Assembly (NCBI RefSeq): GCF_000719285.1
Contig: NZ_JOFS01000038.1
Location: forward strand, 9,951 to 73,950
DNA: 64,000 bases
Direction of reading: 5' to 3'
Source of the DNA: Streptomyces bicolor
Lineage (GTDB): Bacteria > Actinomycetota > Actinomycetes > Streptomycetales > Streptomycetaceae
The notes below the pieces were generated by a model. That model was not told the origin of the DNA. It did not search any database and saw only the letters and a program-made list of their open reading frames with translations. The translations under genes and the position numbers were made by a program. Of the stretch, positions 32,687 to 40,956 are shown one piece after another. The first letter of the stretch is position 1. Each line of letters starts with the position of its first letter.

Positions 32687-33601
32687 TCAGGACGTCTGCA
32701 GTGCCGCCGCGACCCGCCGCGGCTGCGTCGCGCCGGACGGCATCGCCGAATGCGTCCCGAGCAGGATGATGCCGACCACGATGCCGGCGAGCCCGGCCGC
32801 TTCCCACGCCAGCGCGCCCGCGTCGGTGCGCAGACGGTCGCCGAGGAAGCCCACGCCGCAGGCGATGCCGGCCAGCGGCTGGGCCGCGGTCAGGGCGGGC
32901 AGGGACATGCGCAGGGACGCGGTCTCGAACGCGCTCTGGACGAGGATCAGCCCGGTGAGGCCGATCGCGACCACGGCGTACGGCTGCCAGCCGGTCAGGA
33001 CCTCCGTGATGCCGCCCTCGGCGAAACGCTGCCCGGTCACGCGGGTCAGGGCGTCCTGCACGCCGTAGAGGAGACCGGCGGCGGTCGCCAGCAGCGCCGG
33101 ACCCGAGCTGAGCCGTGAGCGCTTGGCGTACCCGGTGAGCAGCAGGGCCGCTCCGATCATGAGGCCGATGATCAGCCAGTGCCGGAGGGGGTTGTCGGTC
33201 GCCGTGCCGCCGTGCGGCTGTCCGGCGACGATGAAGGCCGTCACACCGCCCGCCAGCAGCGCGAGGCCCGTCCAGCCCTGGCGGCCCAGTGGCTGCTTGG
33301 TCTGACGGCGGGAGAGCATGAGCGCGAACAGCAGGTTCGTCGCCAGCAGCGGTTCCACCAGGGAGATCTCGCCCTGGCCCAGCGCCATCGCGCCGAGCGC
33401 CATGCCGACCACCATCAGTCCGATGCCGCCGAGCCAGCGCGGCACCTTCATCAGGTCCAGGAGGATCCGCGGCGAGAGGAAGTCGCTCAGCGGCGCTTTC
33501 TGGGCCGCGTTCTGCTGCAGTACGAAGCCGAAGCCCAGGCAGCACGCAGCGGTGACGGCGAGTATCAGAATCTGAAGCGACACGCTGCGTACCTCGATCA
33601 T
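32687..33601 (-). CDS. DMT-family (EamA-like) membrane transporter
   Basis: About 304 residues with nine or ten helices. LILAVTAACCLGFGFVLQQNAA opens the protein, and GQGEISLVEPLLATNLLFAL resembles the first DMT repeat. The start is uncertain: ATG 33601 or, with a better GAGG site, GTG 33583. The direction of transport and substrate are unknown. The upstream region to 33848 (247 bp) has a GTAACGCGA direct repeat around 33765-33790 but no clear promoter. Confidence 0.82.
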   Translation of the reverse strand: MIEVRSVSLQILILAVTAACCLGFGFVLQQNAAQKAPLSDFLSPRILLDLMKVPRWLGGIGLMVVGMALGAMALGQGEISLVEPLLATNLLFALMLSRRQTKQPLGRQGWTGLALLAGGVTAFIVAGQPHGGTATDNPLRHWLIIGLMIGAALLLTGYAKRSRLSSGPALLATAAGLLYGVQDALTRVTGQRFAEGGITEVLTGWQPYAVVAIGLTGLILVQSAFETASLRMSLPALTAAQPLAGIACGVGFLGDRLRTDAGALAWEAAGLAGIVVGIILLGTHSAMPSGATQPRRVAAALQTS

Positions 33602-33848
33602 CCTGCCGGGGACGGAGTGCGTAAGGGCCGACTGTAGCGGCCCGGGGCCCGGCATGCGCGTCCTGCCATCGTGCGGTGCGCTCACCGGCCGGCGCCATGA
33701 CGTACGCCACACACTCTGAACAATTCCGACATTTCGGGCTGGTTGAGGACCTCAACTGCCTCACCGGTAACGCGAGTTGACGCGTGTAACGCGACGGCGG
33801 CCCTTGACGCGAACCATTGGCTGCGGATTTGCTGTGCGTGATCACTCG

Positions 33849-34838
33849 ATGACAGTCCACACACTCCCCCCGACAGAACCCAAAACGGTGTCCCCACCTC
33901 CGCCACCCCTCGGCCGCGGTCGAAAGCGCGCATCCCACACCTTCGACGCGGCCCTCGACGACGCCGAGCTCGCCGCGGCCCGCACCGCGCTGACCCAGGG
34001 CAGATGGCAGACGGCCCGCTCACTGCTCGCCCGGACCGGCGACGACTGGGACCGCAGAGGGCACCGCGTCACCGTCCTCGCCCAGGAGCCGTACTGCGTC
34101 CCCTGGACCCGCGACTGGCTGCTCGCCGAGCCCGACTCCGCCGACGCCGCCGTGCTGCTCGCCCTCGCCCAGGTGTGGCGCGCCTTGCGCGGCAAGGAGA
34201 AGCCGGTCCGCGCCCGCGAGTCCTGCCACGCCGCCGCCGCGCTCACGCCCGCCGACCCCACGCCCTGGCTCGGCCTGCTCATGCTGGAGAGCCGGCTGGG
34301 CGCCGAGGAGGAGGTGCGCCGTGTCTTCGCCGAGGTCCGTGCCCGGTACGCCGACCATCACCACGCCCACCATCTGATGGTCGCCCGGCTCGCCGAGCGC
34401 CACTCCGGCGCGGGCCCCGACCCGCTCCACGAGGTCTACGACTTCGCCAACCAGGCCGCCGAGCGTGCCCCCGCCGACTCCCCGCTCGCCGTCCTCCCGG
34501 TCGTCGCCCACGCCGAGCGCTATCGCGTCCTCGCGGCGGCCGGGCACGAGGCCCGTGACGCGGCCGCCTCCGCGCACTGGACCGGCCGGCGGGCCCGGCA
34601 GGTGATGCGGGCCGCCTTCGACTGGTGGCTGGAGTGGGAGCAGGAAGGCCACCCACGCCGCCTCGTCGACCTGAACTTCCTCGCCCACGCCAAGGTCTGC
34701 GAGGGCCGGGGCGCCGAGGCGGCCGCCCTGTTCCACCGCATCGGCGACCACGCCACCCCGTCGCCCTGGTCGTACCCGGACCGCGACCCGTACCCCGCCT
34801 TCAGCGCCGCACGCGACACGGCACTCGGCACGGCGTAG
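33849..34838 (+). CDS. Conserved hypothetical TPR-like protein
   Basis: A 329-residue soluble protein that I cannot name. After a Pro-rich N-terminus (SPPPPPLGRGRKR) it is almost wholly helical, with Ala/Arg-rich helix pairs such as ELAAARTALTQGRWQTARSLL and AADAVLLALAQVWRAL-like segments. This suggests tetratricopeptide-like solenoid repeats. Similar ~330-residue proteins are common in Streptomyces. ATG 33849 is chosen because the upstream in-frame sequence lacks coding character. The APC permease starts 64 bp downstream and may be co-transcribed. Confidence 0.72.
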   Translation: MTVHTLPPTEPKTVSPPPPPLGRGRKRASHTFDAALDDAELAAARTALTQGRWQTARSLLARTGDDWDRRGHRVTVLAQEPYCVPWTRDWLLAEPDSADAAVLLALAQVWRALRGKEKPVRARESCHAAAALTPADPTPWLGLLMLESRLGAEEEVRRVFAEVRARYADHHHAHHLMVARLAERHSGAGPDPLHEVYDFANQAAERAPADSPLAVLPVVAHAERYRVLAAAGHEARDAAASAHWTGRRARQVMRAAFDWWLEWEQEGHPRRLVDLNFLAHAKVCEGRGAEAAALFHRIGDHATPSPWSYPDRDPYPAFSAARDTALGTA

Positions 34839-34902
34839 GAGCACCGACCGACCCGACTCGACTACCACCAGCGCCCCCGACCCGACAAAGGACGGTCCTT
34901 CG

Positions 34903-36450
34903 ATGACGACCGGCAGTTCCAGTACGAGCAGGGCCACCGCCGACGGCGGCGGTATCAGTACGTTCAAGGGGCAGGACCGCGCCCTGCGCGCCGACCGGCT
35001 GGGCACGACGGGCCTGCTGCTGTCCGTGCTCGCCGCGACCGCGCCCCTCATGGTCGTCGCGGGTGTCATGCCCACGACCTTCGGGGTGATGGGTGTCCTG
35101 GGACAGCCGCTGCTCTTCGTGATCCTCGGCCTCGTCCTCGCCCTCTTCAGCGTCGGGTACGCCGAGATGAGCCGGCACGTCCACAACGCCGGCGCCTTCT
35201 ACGCGTACATCTCCCGCGGCCTCGGCGGCACGGCCGGCGCCGGCGCCGCGATGGTCGCGCTCGTCGCCTACAACGCGCTCCAGGTCGGCATCTACGGCAT
35301 CTTCGGCTTCGAGGTCTCCGGGCTGTTCGCCACCTACCTCGACACCGAGGTCGCCTGGTGGATACCGGCGCTCGCGGCCGTGCTCCTCGTCGGCGCCCTC
35401 GGCTGGCTGAAGATCGACCTCAACGCGCGCGTGCTCGGCGTTCTGCTGATCATCGAGGTCGCCCTCGTGGTCATCTTCGACGTCGCCGCGATCGCCGACC
35501 CCGGCAAGGAGGGCCTGTCGCTGCACGCCTTCGACCCGGACACGCTCACCGGCGCGGGTGTAGGCACCGCCCTGTGCTTCTGCGTGGCCGCCTTCCTCGG
35601 CTTCGAGCAGGCCCCCGTCTACGCCGAGGAGACCAGCCGCCCGCATGTCCTCGTGCCCCGCGTGATGTACCTGGCCATCGGCGGCATCGCCGTCTTCTAC
35701 ACGATCAGCTGCTGGGCGTACACCGTCGCCGCCGGCCCCTCGGCGATCGTCGGCACCGCGCAGGAGCAGAGCGCCGGCCTGCTGTTCTTCCTCACCGAGG
35801 ACCTGCTCGGCACCGGCTTCACCGACGTCCTGCACGTGCTGTTCGTGACCGGCATGTTCGCCGCGATGCTCAGCTTCCACAACGTCGTCGCCCGTTACGC
35901 CTTCGCCATGGGCCGAGAGGGCCTGCTGCCCGGCGCCTTCGGCCGCACCAGCGGCGCGAGCGGCGCCCCCGGCACGGGTTCGCTGCTGCAGACCGTCGTC
36001 TCGCTCGTGGTCGTCGCCGCCTTCGCGCTCACCGACGACAAGCCGACCGGCGACCCGACCGCACCGGTCCTGCACCTGTTCACTTGGATGGGCAGCCTCG
36101 GCGCGCTCGGCGTGGCCGCTCTGATGGCCGCGGCGTCGCTCTCCGTCATCGTCTTCTTCGTCCGCCGCGGGGCCGTCGCCGCCCAGTTCTGGCGACTGGC
36201 CGCCTCAGGCCTCTCCGTCCTCGCGCTGCTCTTCATCGTCGTCTACACCGTCAAGGACTTCGACGTCCTGATCGGGGCGGGCCCGGACTCCGCCCTGAGC
36301 TGGGCGCTGCCCGCCGTCATCGCCCTCGCCCTGGCCGCCGGCGTGGTCCAGGGCCTGCTCCTGCGCTCCCGCGCCCCCGAGCGGCACGCACGCATCGGGC
36401 TCGGCAACGAGGCGTTCCAGCTGGAGAAGGCGGCGACGGAGGCGTCGTAA
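34903..36450 (+). CDS. APC-family amino acid permease
   Basis: A 515-residue carrier with 12 or more helices. TTGLLLSVLAATAPLMVVAG, AFYAYISRGLGGTAGAGAA and FLGFEQAPVYAEETSRP are typical of APC-superfamily transporters (TM1, TM3, TM6). It imports or exchanges amino acids or polyamines; the specificity is not readable. AAAGGA lies upstream of the ATG. The C-terminal tail is cytosolic and charged. The next gene begins 71 bp later and appears functionally unrelated. Confidence 0.9.
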   Translation: MTTGSSSTSRATADGGGISTFKGQDRALRADRLGTTGLLLSVLAATAPLMVVAGVMPTTFGVMGVLGQPLLFVILGLVLALFSVGYAEMSRHVHNAGAFYAYISRGLGGTAGAGAAMVALVAYNALQVGIYGIFGFEVSGLFATYLDTEVAWWIPALAAVLLVGALGWLKIDLNARVLGVLLIIEVALVVIFDVAAIADPGKEGLSLHAFDPDTLTGAGVGTALCFCVAAFLGFEQAPVYAEETSRPHVLVPRVMYLAIGGIAVFYTISCWAYTVAAGPSAIVGTAQEQSAGLLFFLTEDLLGTGFTDVLHVLFVTGMFAAMLSFHNVVARYAFAMGREGLLPGAFGRTSGASGAPGTGSLLQTVVSLVVVAAFALTDDKPTGDPTAPVLHLFTWMGSLGALGVAALMAAASLSVIVFFVRRGAVAAQFWRLAASGLSVLALLFIVVYTVKDFDVLIGAGPDSALSWALPAVIALALAAGVVQGLLLRSRAPERHARIGLGNEAFQLEKAATEAS

Positions 36451-36521
36451 GGGGTTACCGAACTCTGACGAGTACCCGCGATCCCTGGCCCGGCGAGGGA
36501 CGCGGGTGCTCGAATGAGTAC

Positions 36522-37268
36522 GTGAACTCCGAACAACCGGAAGAGCAGGAAGAGCCGGAAGAGCAGCGGGGCAAACCCATCGGCCGCCGCGTCCTCCTCG
36601 GCACCCTCGGCCTGGGCGCCCTCGGCGTGGTCACCGCGCCCACCCTGCAACGCGGCCTGGAGTCGTTCCTCGCGAGCGCCTCCGACAAGGACCCCACCGG
36701 CCTGACCGGCCTGCTCCCCAACGGCGGCGGCTTCCGCTACTACTCGGTGGCCTCCTCCGTACCCCGCAAGAACGCCACGAACTATCGCTTGAGCGTCGAC
36801 GGCCTGGTCGACCGCCCCACGAGCTACTCGCTGGCCGAACTGCGCTCCCTGCCGCAGACCCGGCTGGTGCGCGACGTGCAGTGCGTCACCGGCTGGCGGG
36901 TCCCCGACACCCCGTTCGAAGGGGTGCGCCTGTCCCGGCTGCTCGACGCCGCGGGAGTGCGCCAAGGAGCCGGGGCGGTCCGCTTCACCTGCTTCGACGG
37001 CACCTACAGCGAGAGCCTCACCCTCGACCAGGCCCGCCGCGCGGACGTCCTCGTCGCCCTGCGCATGCAGGACAAGGACCTGAGCCACGCCCACGGCGGC
37101 CCGGCCCGGCTCTATGTGGCACCCATGTACTTCTACAAGTCCGCCAAGTGGCTCTCCGGCATCACCGTCACCGAGGACGTGAAGCCCGGCTACTGGGAGG
37201 AACGCGGCTACGACGTGGACGCCTGGGTCGGCCGCTCGAACGGACGCGACGATGAGCCTACGAGTTGA
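36522..37268 (+). CDS. Sulfite-oxidase-fold molybdopterin oxidoreductase (YedY/MsrP-like)
   Basis: A 248-residue protein starting at GTG 36522; the nearby ATG at 36514 is out of frame. After an acidic Glu-rich N-terminus, IGRRVLLGTLGLGALGVV looks like a Tat signal or anchor. The oxidoreductase domain contains LVRDVQCVTGWRVPDTPFEG, whose Cys would ligate molybdenum, and SHAHGGPARLYVAP. MsrP reduces methionine sulfoxide on envelope proteins. The 3' end overlaps the cytochrome b gene by 17 bases, so the two form a coupled enzyme plus electron-donor pair. Note the acidic stretch preceding the Tat motif, unusual for export. Confidence 0.85.
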   Translation: MNSEQPEEQEEPEEQRGKPIGRRVLLGTLGLGALGVVTAPTLQRGLESFLASASDKDPTGLTGLLPNGGGFRYYSVASSVPRKNATNYRLSVDGLVDRPTSYSLAELRSLPQTRLVRDVQCVTGWRVPDTPFEGVRLSRLLDAAGVRQGAGAVRFTCFDGTYSESLTLDQARRADVLVALRMQDKDLSHAHGGPARLYVAPMYFYKSAKWLSGITVTEDVKPGYWEERGYDVDAWVGRSNGRDDEPTS

Positions 37269-37875
37269 CGCCCCCGGCCGGGCCGCGAGCGTGCGCCGCT
37301 TCGGCCCGGCCACCCGCTGGGTGCACCGTACGACGGCCGCGCTGATGGGCGTGTGTGTGGTGACGGCGGCCTGCCTGTACGTCCCGCAGCTCGCCGAACT
37401 CGTCGGCCGCCGCGAGTTGGTGGTCCGCATCCACGAGTGGGCCGGTCTGGCCCTGCCCGTTCCGGTGCTGGCCGGTCTCGCCTCCCGTGCGTTCCGCGCA
37501 GACCTGGGTTTCCTCAACCGCTTCGGCCGGCACGACCGCGTGTGGCTGCGCGCCGCGTTCCGCCGTGACAAGCGGGCCGCGTCCCGTCCCGCGGGCAAGT
37601 TCAACGCCGGGCAGAAGATCTACGCGGCGTGGATCGCCGGCGCGACGCTGGTGATGCTCGGGACCGGCCTGATGATGTGGTTCACCCATCTCACACCCCT
37701 GGTGTGGCGCACCAGCGCGACCTTCGTCCACGACTGGCTGGCGCTCACCATCGGGATCGTCCTCGCCGGGCACATCGGCATGGCGCTGGGGGATCCGGAG
37801 GCCCGCCGGGGGATGCGGACCGGCGTGGTGAGCCGGGAGTGGGCGGACCGGGAGCACTCGCTGTGGCGGCACTGA
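37252..37875 (+). CDS. Cytochrome b-type membrane subunit partner of the molybdoenzyme
   Basis: A 207-residue membrane protein of the cytochrome b561/formate-dehydrogenase gamma type. FGPATRWVHRTTAALMG opens helix 1, with a heme-ligand His candidate. RIHEWAGLALPVPVLAG and FVHDWLALTIGIVLAGHIGMA supply further helical His residues. It probably passes electrons from the quinol pool to the molybdoenzyme encoded upstream. It starts inside that gene (17-base overlap), showing translational coupling. The opposite strand of this gene lies inside a long unbroken frame of the next gene. Confidence 0.87.
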   Translation: MSLRVDAPGRAASVRRFGPATRWVHRTTAALMGVCVVTAACLYVPQLAELVGRRELVVRIHEWAGLALPVPVLAGLASRAFRADLGFLNRFGRHDRVWLRAAFRRDKRAASRPAGKFNAGQKIYAAWIAGATLVMLGTGLMMWFTHLTPLVWRTSATFVHDWLALTIGIVLAGHIGMALGDPEARRGMRTGVVSREWADREHSLWRH

Positions 37876-38940
37876 CACCGACGCGTCCAGCACTGACGCC
37901 GATGCGTCAGGTGCCCCCGGGGCCGCGCCCGGATCCGGGACCACGTCGGGAGCGGCCACACCGAAGGCGGCCGGCAGGCCGACCTCGGTATCGGCATACC
38001 GGACCGTCACGTCGGCCGAGCCCGGCTCCAGAGCGGGTACGACGACGGACAGCACCAGCCGGTCGCCCGACCCAGGCTTCAGCACGGGCACCCCTGGCAC
38101 GTCCTGCCCACCGATGCTCACGCTCGCGCCCGACACCAGCTCGGCATGGTCGACGTACGCGTCCACCAGCTCGATCCCGACGGTGTCGCCGGGCCGGGCC
38201 TCCCCGTCACCGCCCGTGTCCACCCCGGCGATCCGGAAACCGCAGGCCGCCGGTATGCCGCTCGACGTGGGCCTCAGCCGTGCGGTGGCGCCGGGATGCC
38301 GCCGATGGAAGTCGAGCAGCCCGCCCAGGACGGCGTACGCGGCACGCCCCTTGCAGGTGTCGGTCCTGCCCGCCGACGCGGCATGGTCCCGGACCGCCTG
38401 CTGCCAGCCGCCACCCTCGCCCTGCACCGCCAGACAGGCAGTGGCCAGCCCGCGCAGCAGCGCCCACTCGGGGTTGTCCGGCGTACGGGGGACGGCGCTC
38501 AGGGCGTTCCGGCACTCGGCGGGGGAGCGGAGCAGGTCGTACACGCTCGACGGGTCGGGAATGCCGTCGGTGTTCGGTGAGTCGGGGCCGGGCGGGAGCC
38601 AGTCCGGGACTTCGAGGAGCTTGCGGCTCATGGAGGGGCTGGGGGAGGGGGCGGCCGGGGGCTCGCTCACCGTTGTGCTCCGGGATGCCCGCGGTGTGTC
38701 GGTGACCGCCGGCGCGCCGATGTGGCCGTCGGGCGACGGCCGTAGCGGAGGAGCGGAGTTGACGGACGGTCCGGCCGGCAGACTCCGGGTGCCGTCGGAG
38801 GGCTCGGCGGTGACGACGGTGCCCCCGCCGCCCCGGCCGTCCACAGAGCCACCCCCGTCACTGGTGAAGGCCACGGCGGCCACCGCCACCGCCCCTGCGA
38901 CGAGCAGCCCCGAGATACGCATCCCGAGGGAAACCGCCAT
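37258..38940 (-). CDS. Secreted Pro/Ser-rich protein; C-terminal third overlaps cytochrome b gene antisense
   Basis: From ATG 38940 the frame encodes 560 residues. A membrane/signal segment (ISGLLVAGAVAVAAVAFTS) is followed by a Ser/Pro/Thr-rich linker. Then a helical Cys-containing domain (AECRNALSAVP, TACLAVQGEGGGWQQAV) and a beta-type domain (VGIELVDAYVDHAELVSGASVSIGG) appear. The plausible protein ends near 37870. No stop occurs in frame until 37258, so the last ~205 residues run antisense through the cytochrome b gene and look like shadow sequence. Either a stop was lost by mutation or frameshift, or a real long overlap exists. Function unknown. Confidence 0.6.
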   Translation of the reverse strand: MAVSLGMRISGLLVAGAVAVAAVAFTSDGGGSVDGRGGGGTVVTAEPSDGTRSLPAGPSVNSAPPLRPSPDGHIGAPAVTDTPRASRSTTVSEPPAAPSPSPSMSRKLLEVPDWLPPGPDSPNTDGIPDPSSVYDLLRSPAECRNALSAVPRTPDNPEWALLRGLATACLAVQGEGGGWQQAVRDHAASAGRTDTCKGRAAYAVLGGLLDFHRRHPGATARLRPTSSGIPAACGFRIAGVDTGGDGEARPGDTVGIELVDAYVDHAELVSGASVSIGGQDVPGVPVLKPGSGDRLVLSVVVPALEPGSADVTVRYADTEVGLPAAFGVAAPDVVPDPGAAPGAPDASASVLDASVSVPPQRVLPVRPLPAHHAGPHPPAGLRIPQRHADVPGEDDPDGERQPVVDEGRAGAPHQGCEMGEPHHQAGPEHHQRRAGDPRRVDLLPGVELARGTGRGPLVTAERGAQPHAVVPAEAVEETQVCAERTGGETGQHRNGQGQTGPLVDADHQLAAADEFGELRDVQAGRRHHTHAHQRGRRTVHPAGGRAEAAHARGPAGGVNS

Positions 38941-39111
38941 GACGCCCCCCGATGTTCCGGCCCCCGAGAGCCGCGGAAGCCTTCGGGGGCCCACTCATCA
39001 TCGGGCTCGCGGCCCTCTTGGGGAAGCCGCTTCGTGTGATCGTCAGCGCGAGTTCAGGCACATGGAACCGCCCCGCCCGGCGAACCGGAATCCCGGCGGG
39101 ACGGCGGCTGT

Positions 39112-40137
39112 TCAGCCTGCGAAGTCCAGCAGCACCTTGCAGGACGTGCTCCGGTCCGCCGCCAGCGCGAGCGCCGACTCCGCCTCCCGCACCGGCACCA
39201 CCGCGCTGACCAACCCGTCGAACGACGCCTCGGCGGCGAGCAGTTCCAGCGCGGCGTCGAACTCCGTGTCGAAGCGGAACGCCCCGCGCAACTCGATCTC
39301 CCGGCTCACGACGAGGTTTCCCGCGAACGGGCTGTGCCCCGGCGGCAGCATCCCGAGCTGCACGACGACACTCCCGCGCCGCACCAGCCGCAGACAGGTG
39401 TCCAACCCCGCGGCGACCCCGGACGCCTCGATCGCCACGTCCACCTCGGCAGGCCACCCGGCATCCTCCGGATCGTCGGCCCGTACAACGGTGTCGGCGC
39501 CGGCGATCCGCGCGTACTCCAGGGCTGCCGGCAGCAGGTCGGTCACCGTGACCGACGCGGCCCCCGCCGCCCTCGCCGCCGCGACCACCAGACACCCGAT
39601 GGGCCCGGCACCGGTGACCAGGACGTGCCTTCCGGCCACCTCCCCGGCCCGCCGCACCGCGTGCAGCGCGACGGACAGCGGCTCGGCGAGCGCCGCCCGC
39701 CGCAGGTCCAGGCCGGCCGGGAGGGGCCGCAACTGGTCCGCGGGGACGGCCACCTGGGCCGCGAAACCACCCTGCACATGCGGGAAGCGCGCCGCGCTGC
39801 CGAGGTAACGGGTGTCCCGGCAGACGTTGCGTCGCCCGTCGGCGCACTCGGGGCACACCCCGCAGGGCGTGGCCGGGTGCACCGCGACGGCAGTACCGGA
39901 AAGGGGACCTGAAGCGCCGTCACCGTACCCGACGACCGTCCCGACCACCTCGTGCCCGAGCACCATCGGCTCCTTCAGCCGGAAGTCCCCGACCCCGCCG
40001 TGCCGCCAGTAGTGCAGATCGGAGCCGCAGACCCCGCCGTACCGCACGGCCACCAGGGCCTGCCCGGGGCCGGGAACCGGCGCGGCCAGCTCCTCGACCC
40101 GCAGGTCGCCCTGACCGTGGATCACACAACCGAACAT
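39112..40137 (-). CDS. idnD: Zinc-dependent L-idonate 5-dehydrogenase-like enzyme
   Basis: A 341-residue medium-chain dehydrogenase starting MFGCVIHGQGDLRVEE. Catalytic zinc motif YGGVCGSDLHYW and GHEVVG; structural zinc lobe CGVCPECADGRRNVC; cofactor fold VTGAGPIGCLVVAAA. It resembles L-idonate 5-dehydrogenase, which converts L-idonate to 5-ketogluconate. That fits the adjacent gluconate 5-dehydrogenase, gluconate permease and gluconokinase genes. A sorbitol- or threonine-dehydrogenase-like activity is the alternative. It is the last gene of the gluconate operon, 14 bp after the SDR. Confidence 0.83.
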   Translation of the reverse strand: MFGCVIHGQGDLRVEELAAPVPGPGQALVAVRYGGVCGSDLHYWRHGGVGDFRLKEPMVLGHEVVGTVVGYGDGASGPLSGTAVAVHPATPCGVCPECADGRRNVCRDTRYLGSAARFPHVQGGFAAQVAVPADQLRPLPAGLDLRRAALAEPLSVALHAVRRAGEVAGRHVLVTGAGPIGCLVVAAARAAGAASVTVTDLLPAALEYARIAGADTVVRADDPEDAGWPAEVDVAIEASGVAAGLDTCLRLVRRGSVVVQLGMLPPGHSPFAGNLVVSREIELRGAFRFDTEFDAALELLAAEASFDGLVSAVVPVREAESALALAADRSTSCKVLLDFAG

Positions 40138-40151
40138 CCGCGAGACCTCCT

Positions 40152-40934
40152 TCACAGCACGCTCGTCATGCCGCCGTCGACGTACAGCACCTGCCCACTG
40201 ACGAAGTCCGCGGCCGGAGAGGCGAGGAACAGCACCCCGCCCACCAGGTCCTCGGTACGGCCCCAGCGGCCGGCCGGGGTGCGCCGCCGCACCCACGCGC
40301 TGAACTCCTCGTCCTTGACGAGGGGTTGGGTCAGCTCGGTCTCGATGTAGCCGGGGCCGAGACCGTTGACCTGGACGCCGTACGGGCCCCAGTCCGCGCA
40401 CATGCCCTTGGTGAGCATCTTCAGCGCGCCCTTGGTGGCGGCGTAGGGCGCGATGCCGGGGCGGACCACCTCGCTCTGCAGCGAGCAGATGTTGACGATC
40501 TTGCCGTGGCCGCGTTCCGTCATCCGCCGGGCCGCCTCCCGGCCGACCAGGAAGGCACTGGTCAGGTTGGTGTCCAGGATGCGGTGCCAGTCGGAGTCGG
40601 TGAACTCCAGGAGCGGGGCACGCAGTTGCATGCCCGCGTTGTTGACCAGGATGTCGAGCGGGCCCACCCGCTCCTCGACCTCCGCGATCCCGGCGGCCAC
40701 CGAGGCGCCGTCGGTCACGTCGAACATGGCCGTGTGGATCCGGTCACCGGGCACCTCGGCGGCGGCCTCGAACTCGGCGGCGGCCTTGCCGAGGCGTTCG
40801 CCGTCCCGTCCGTTGAGGACCACCGTGCAGCCGGCCTCGGCGAGGCCCCGGGCCAGGGCGAGTCCGATGCCCCGGCTGGAGCCGGTGACCAGGGCCGTGC
40901 GGCCGGCGATGTCGAAGAGAGGGTGAGCCGTCAT
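40152..40934 (-). CDS. idnO: Gluconate 5-dehydrogenase-like SDR
   Basis: A 260-residue SDR with VTGSSRGIGLALARGLAEAG and NNAGMQLRAPL. The catalytic Ser is in NICSLQSEV and Tyr-x3-Lys is in PYAATKGALKML. The C-terminus GQVLYVDGGMTSVL is family-typical. The MQLRAPLLEF segment and operon partners match IdnO/Gno enzymes that reduce 5-ketogluconate to gluconate with NADPH. It sits between the gluconate permease (22 bp) and idnD (14 bp) on the same strand. Start 40934 (MTAHPLFDI) is set by homology. Confidence 0.85.
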   Translation of the reverse strand: MTAHPLFDIAGRTALVTGSSRGIGLALARGLAEAGCTVVLNGRDGERLGKAAAEFEAAAEVPGDRIHTAMFDVTDGASVAAGIAEVEERVGPLDILVNNAGMQLRAPLLEFTDSDWHRILDTNLTSAFLVGREAARRMTERGHGKIVNICSLQSEVVRPGIAPYAATKGALKMLTKGMCADWGPYGVQVNGLGPGYIETELTQPLVKDEEFSAWVRRRTPAGRWGRTEDLVGGVLFLASPAADFVSGQVLYVDGGMTSVL

Positions 40935-40956
40935 CGTCGTACCACTCCTGTGGGCG

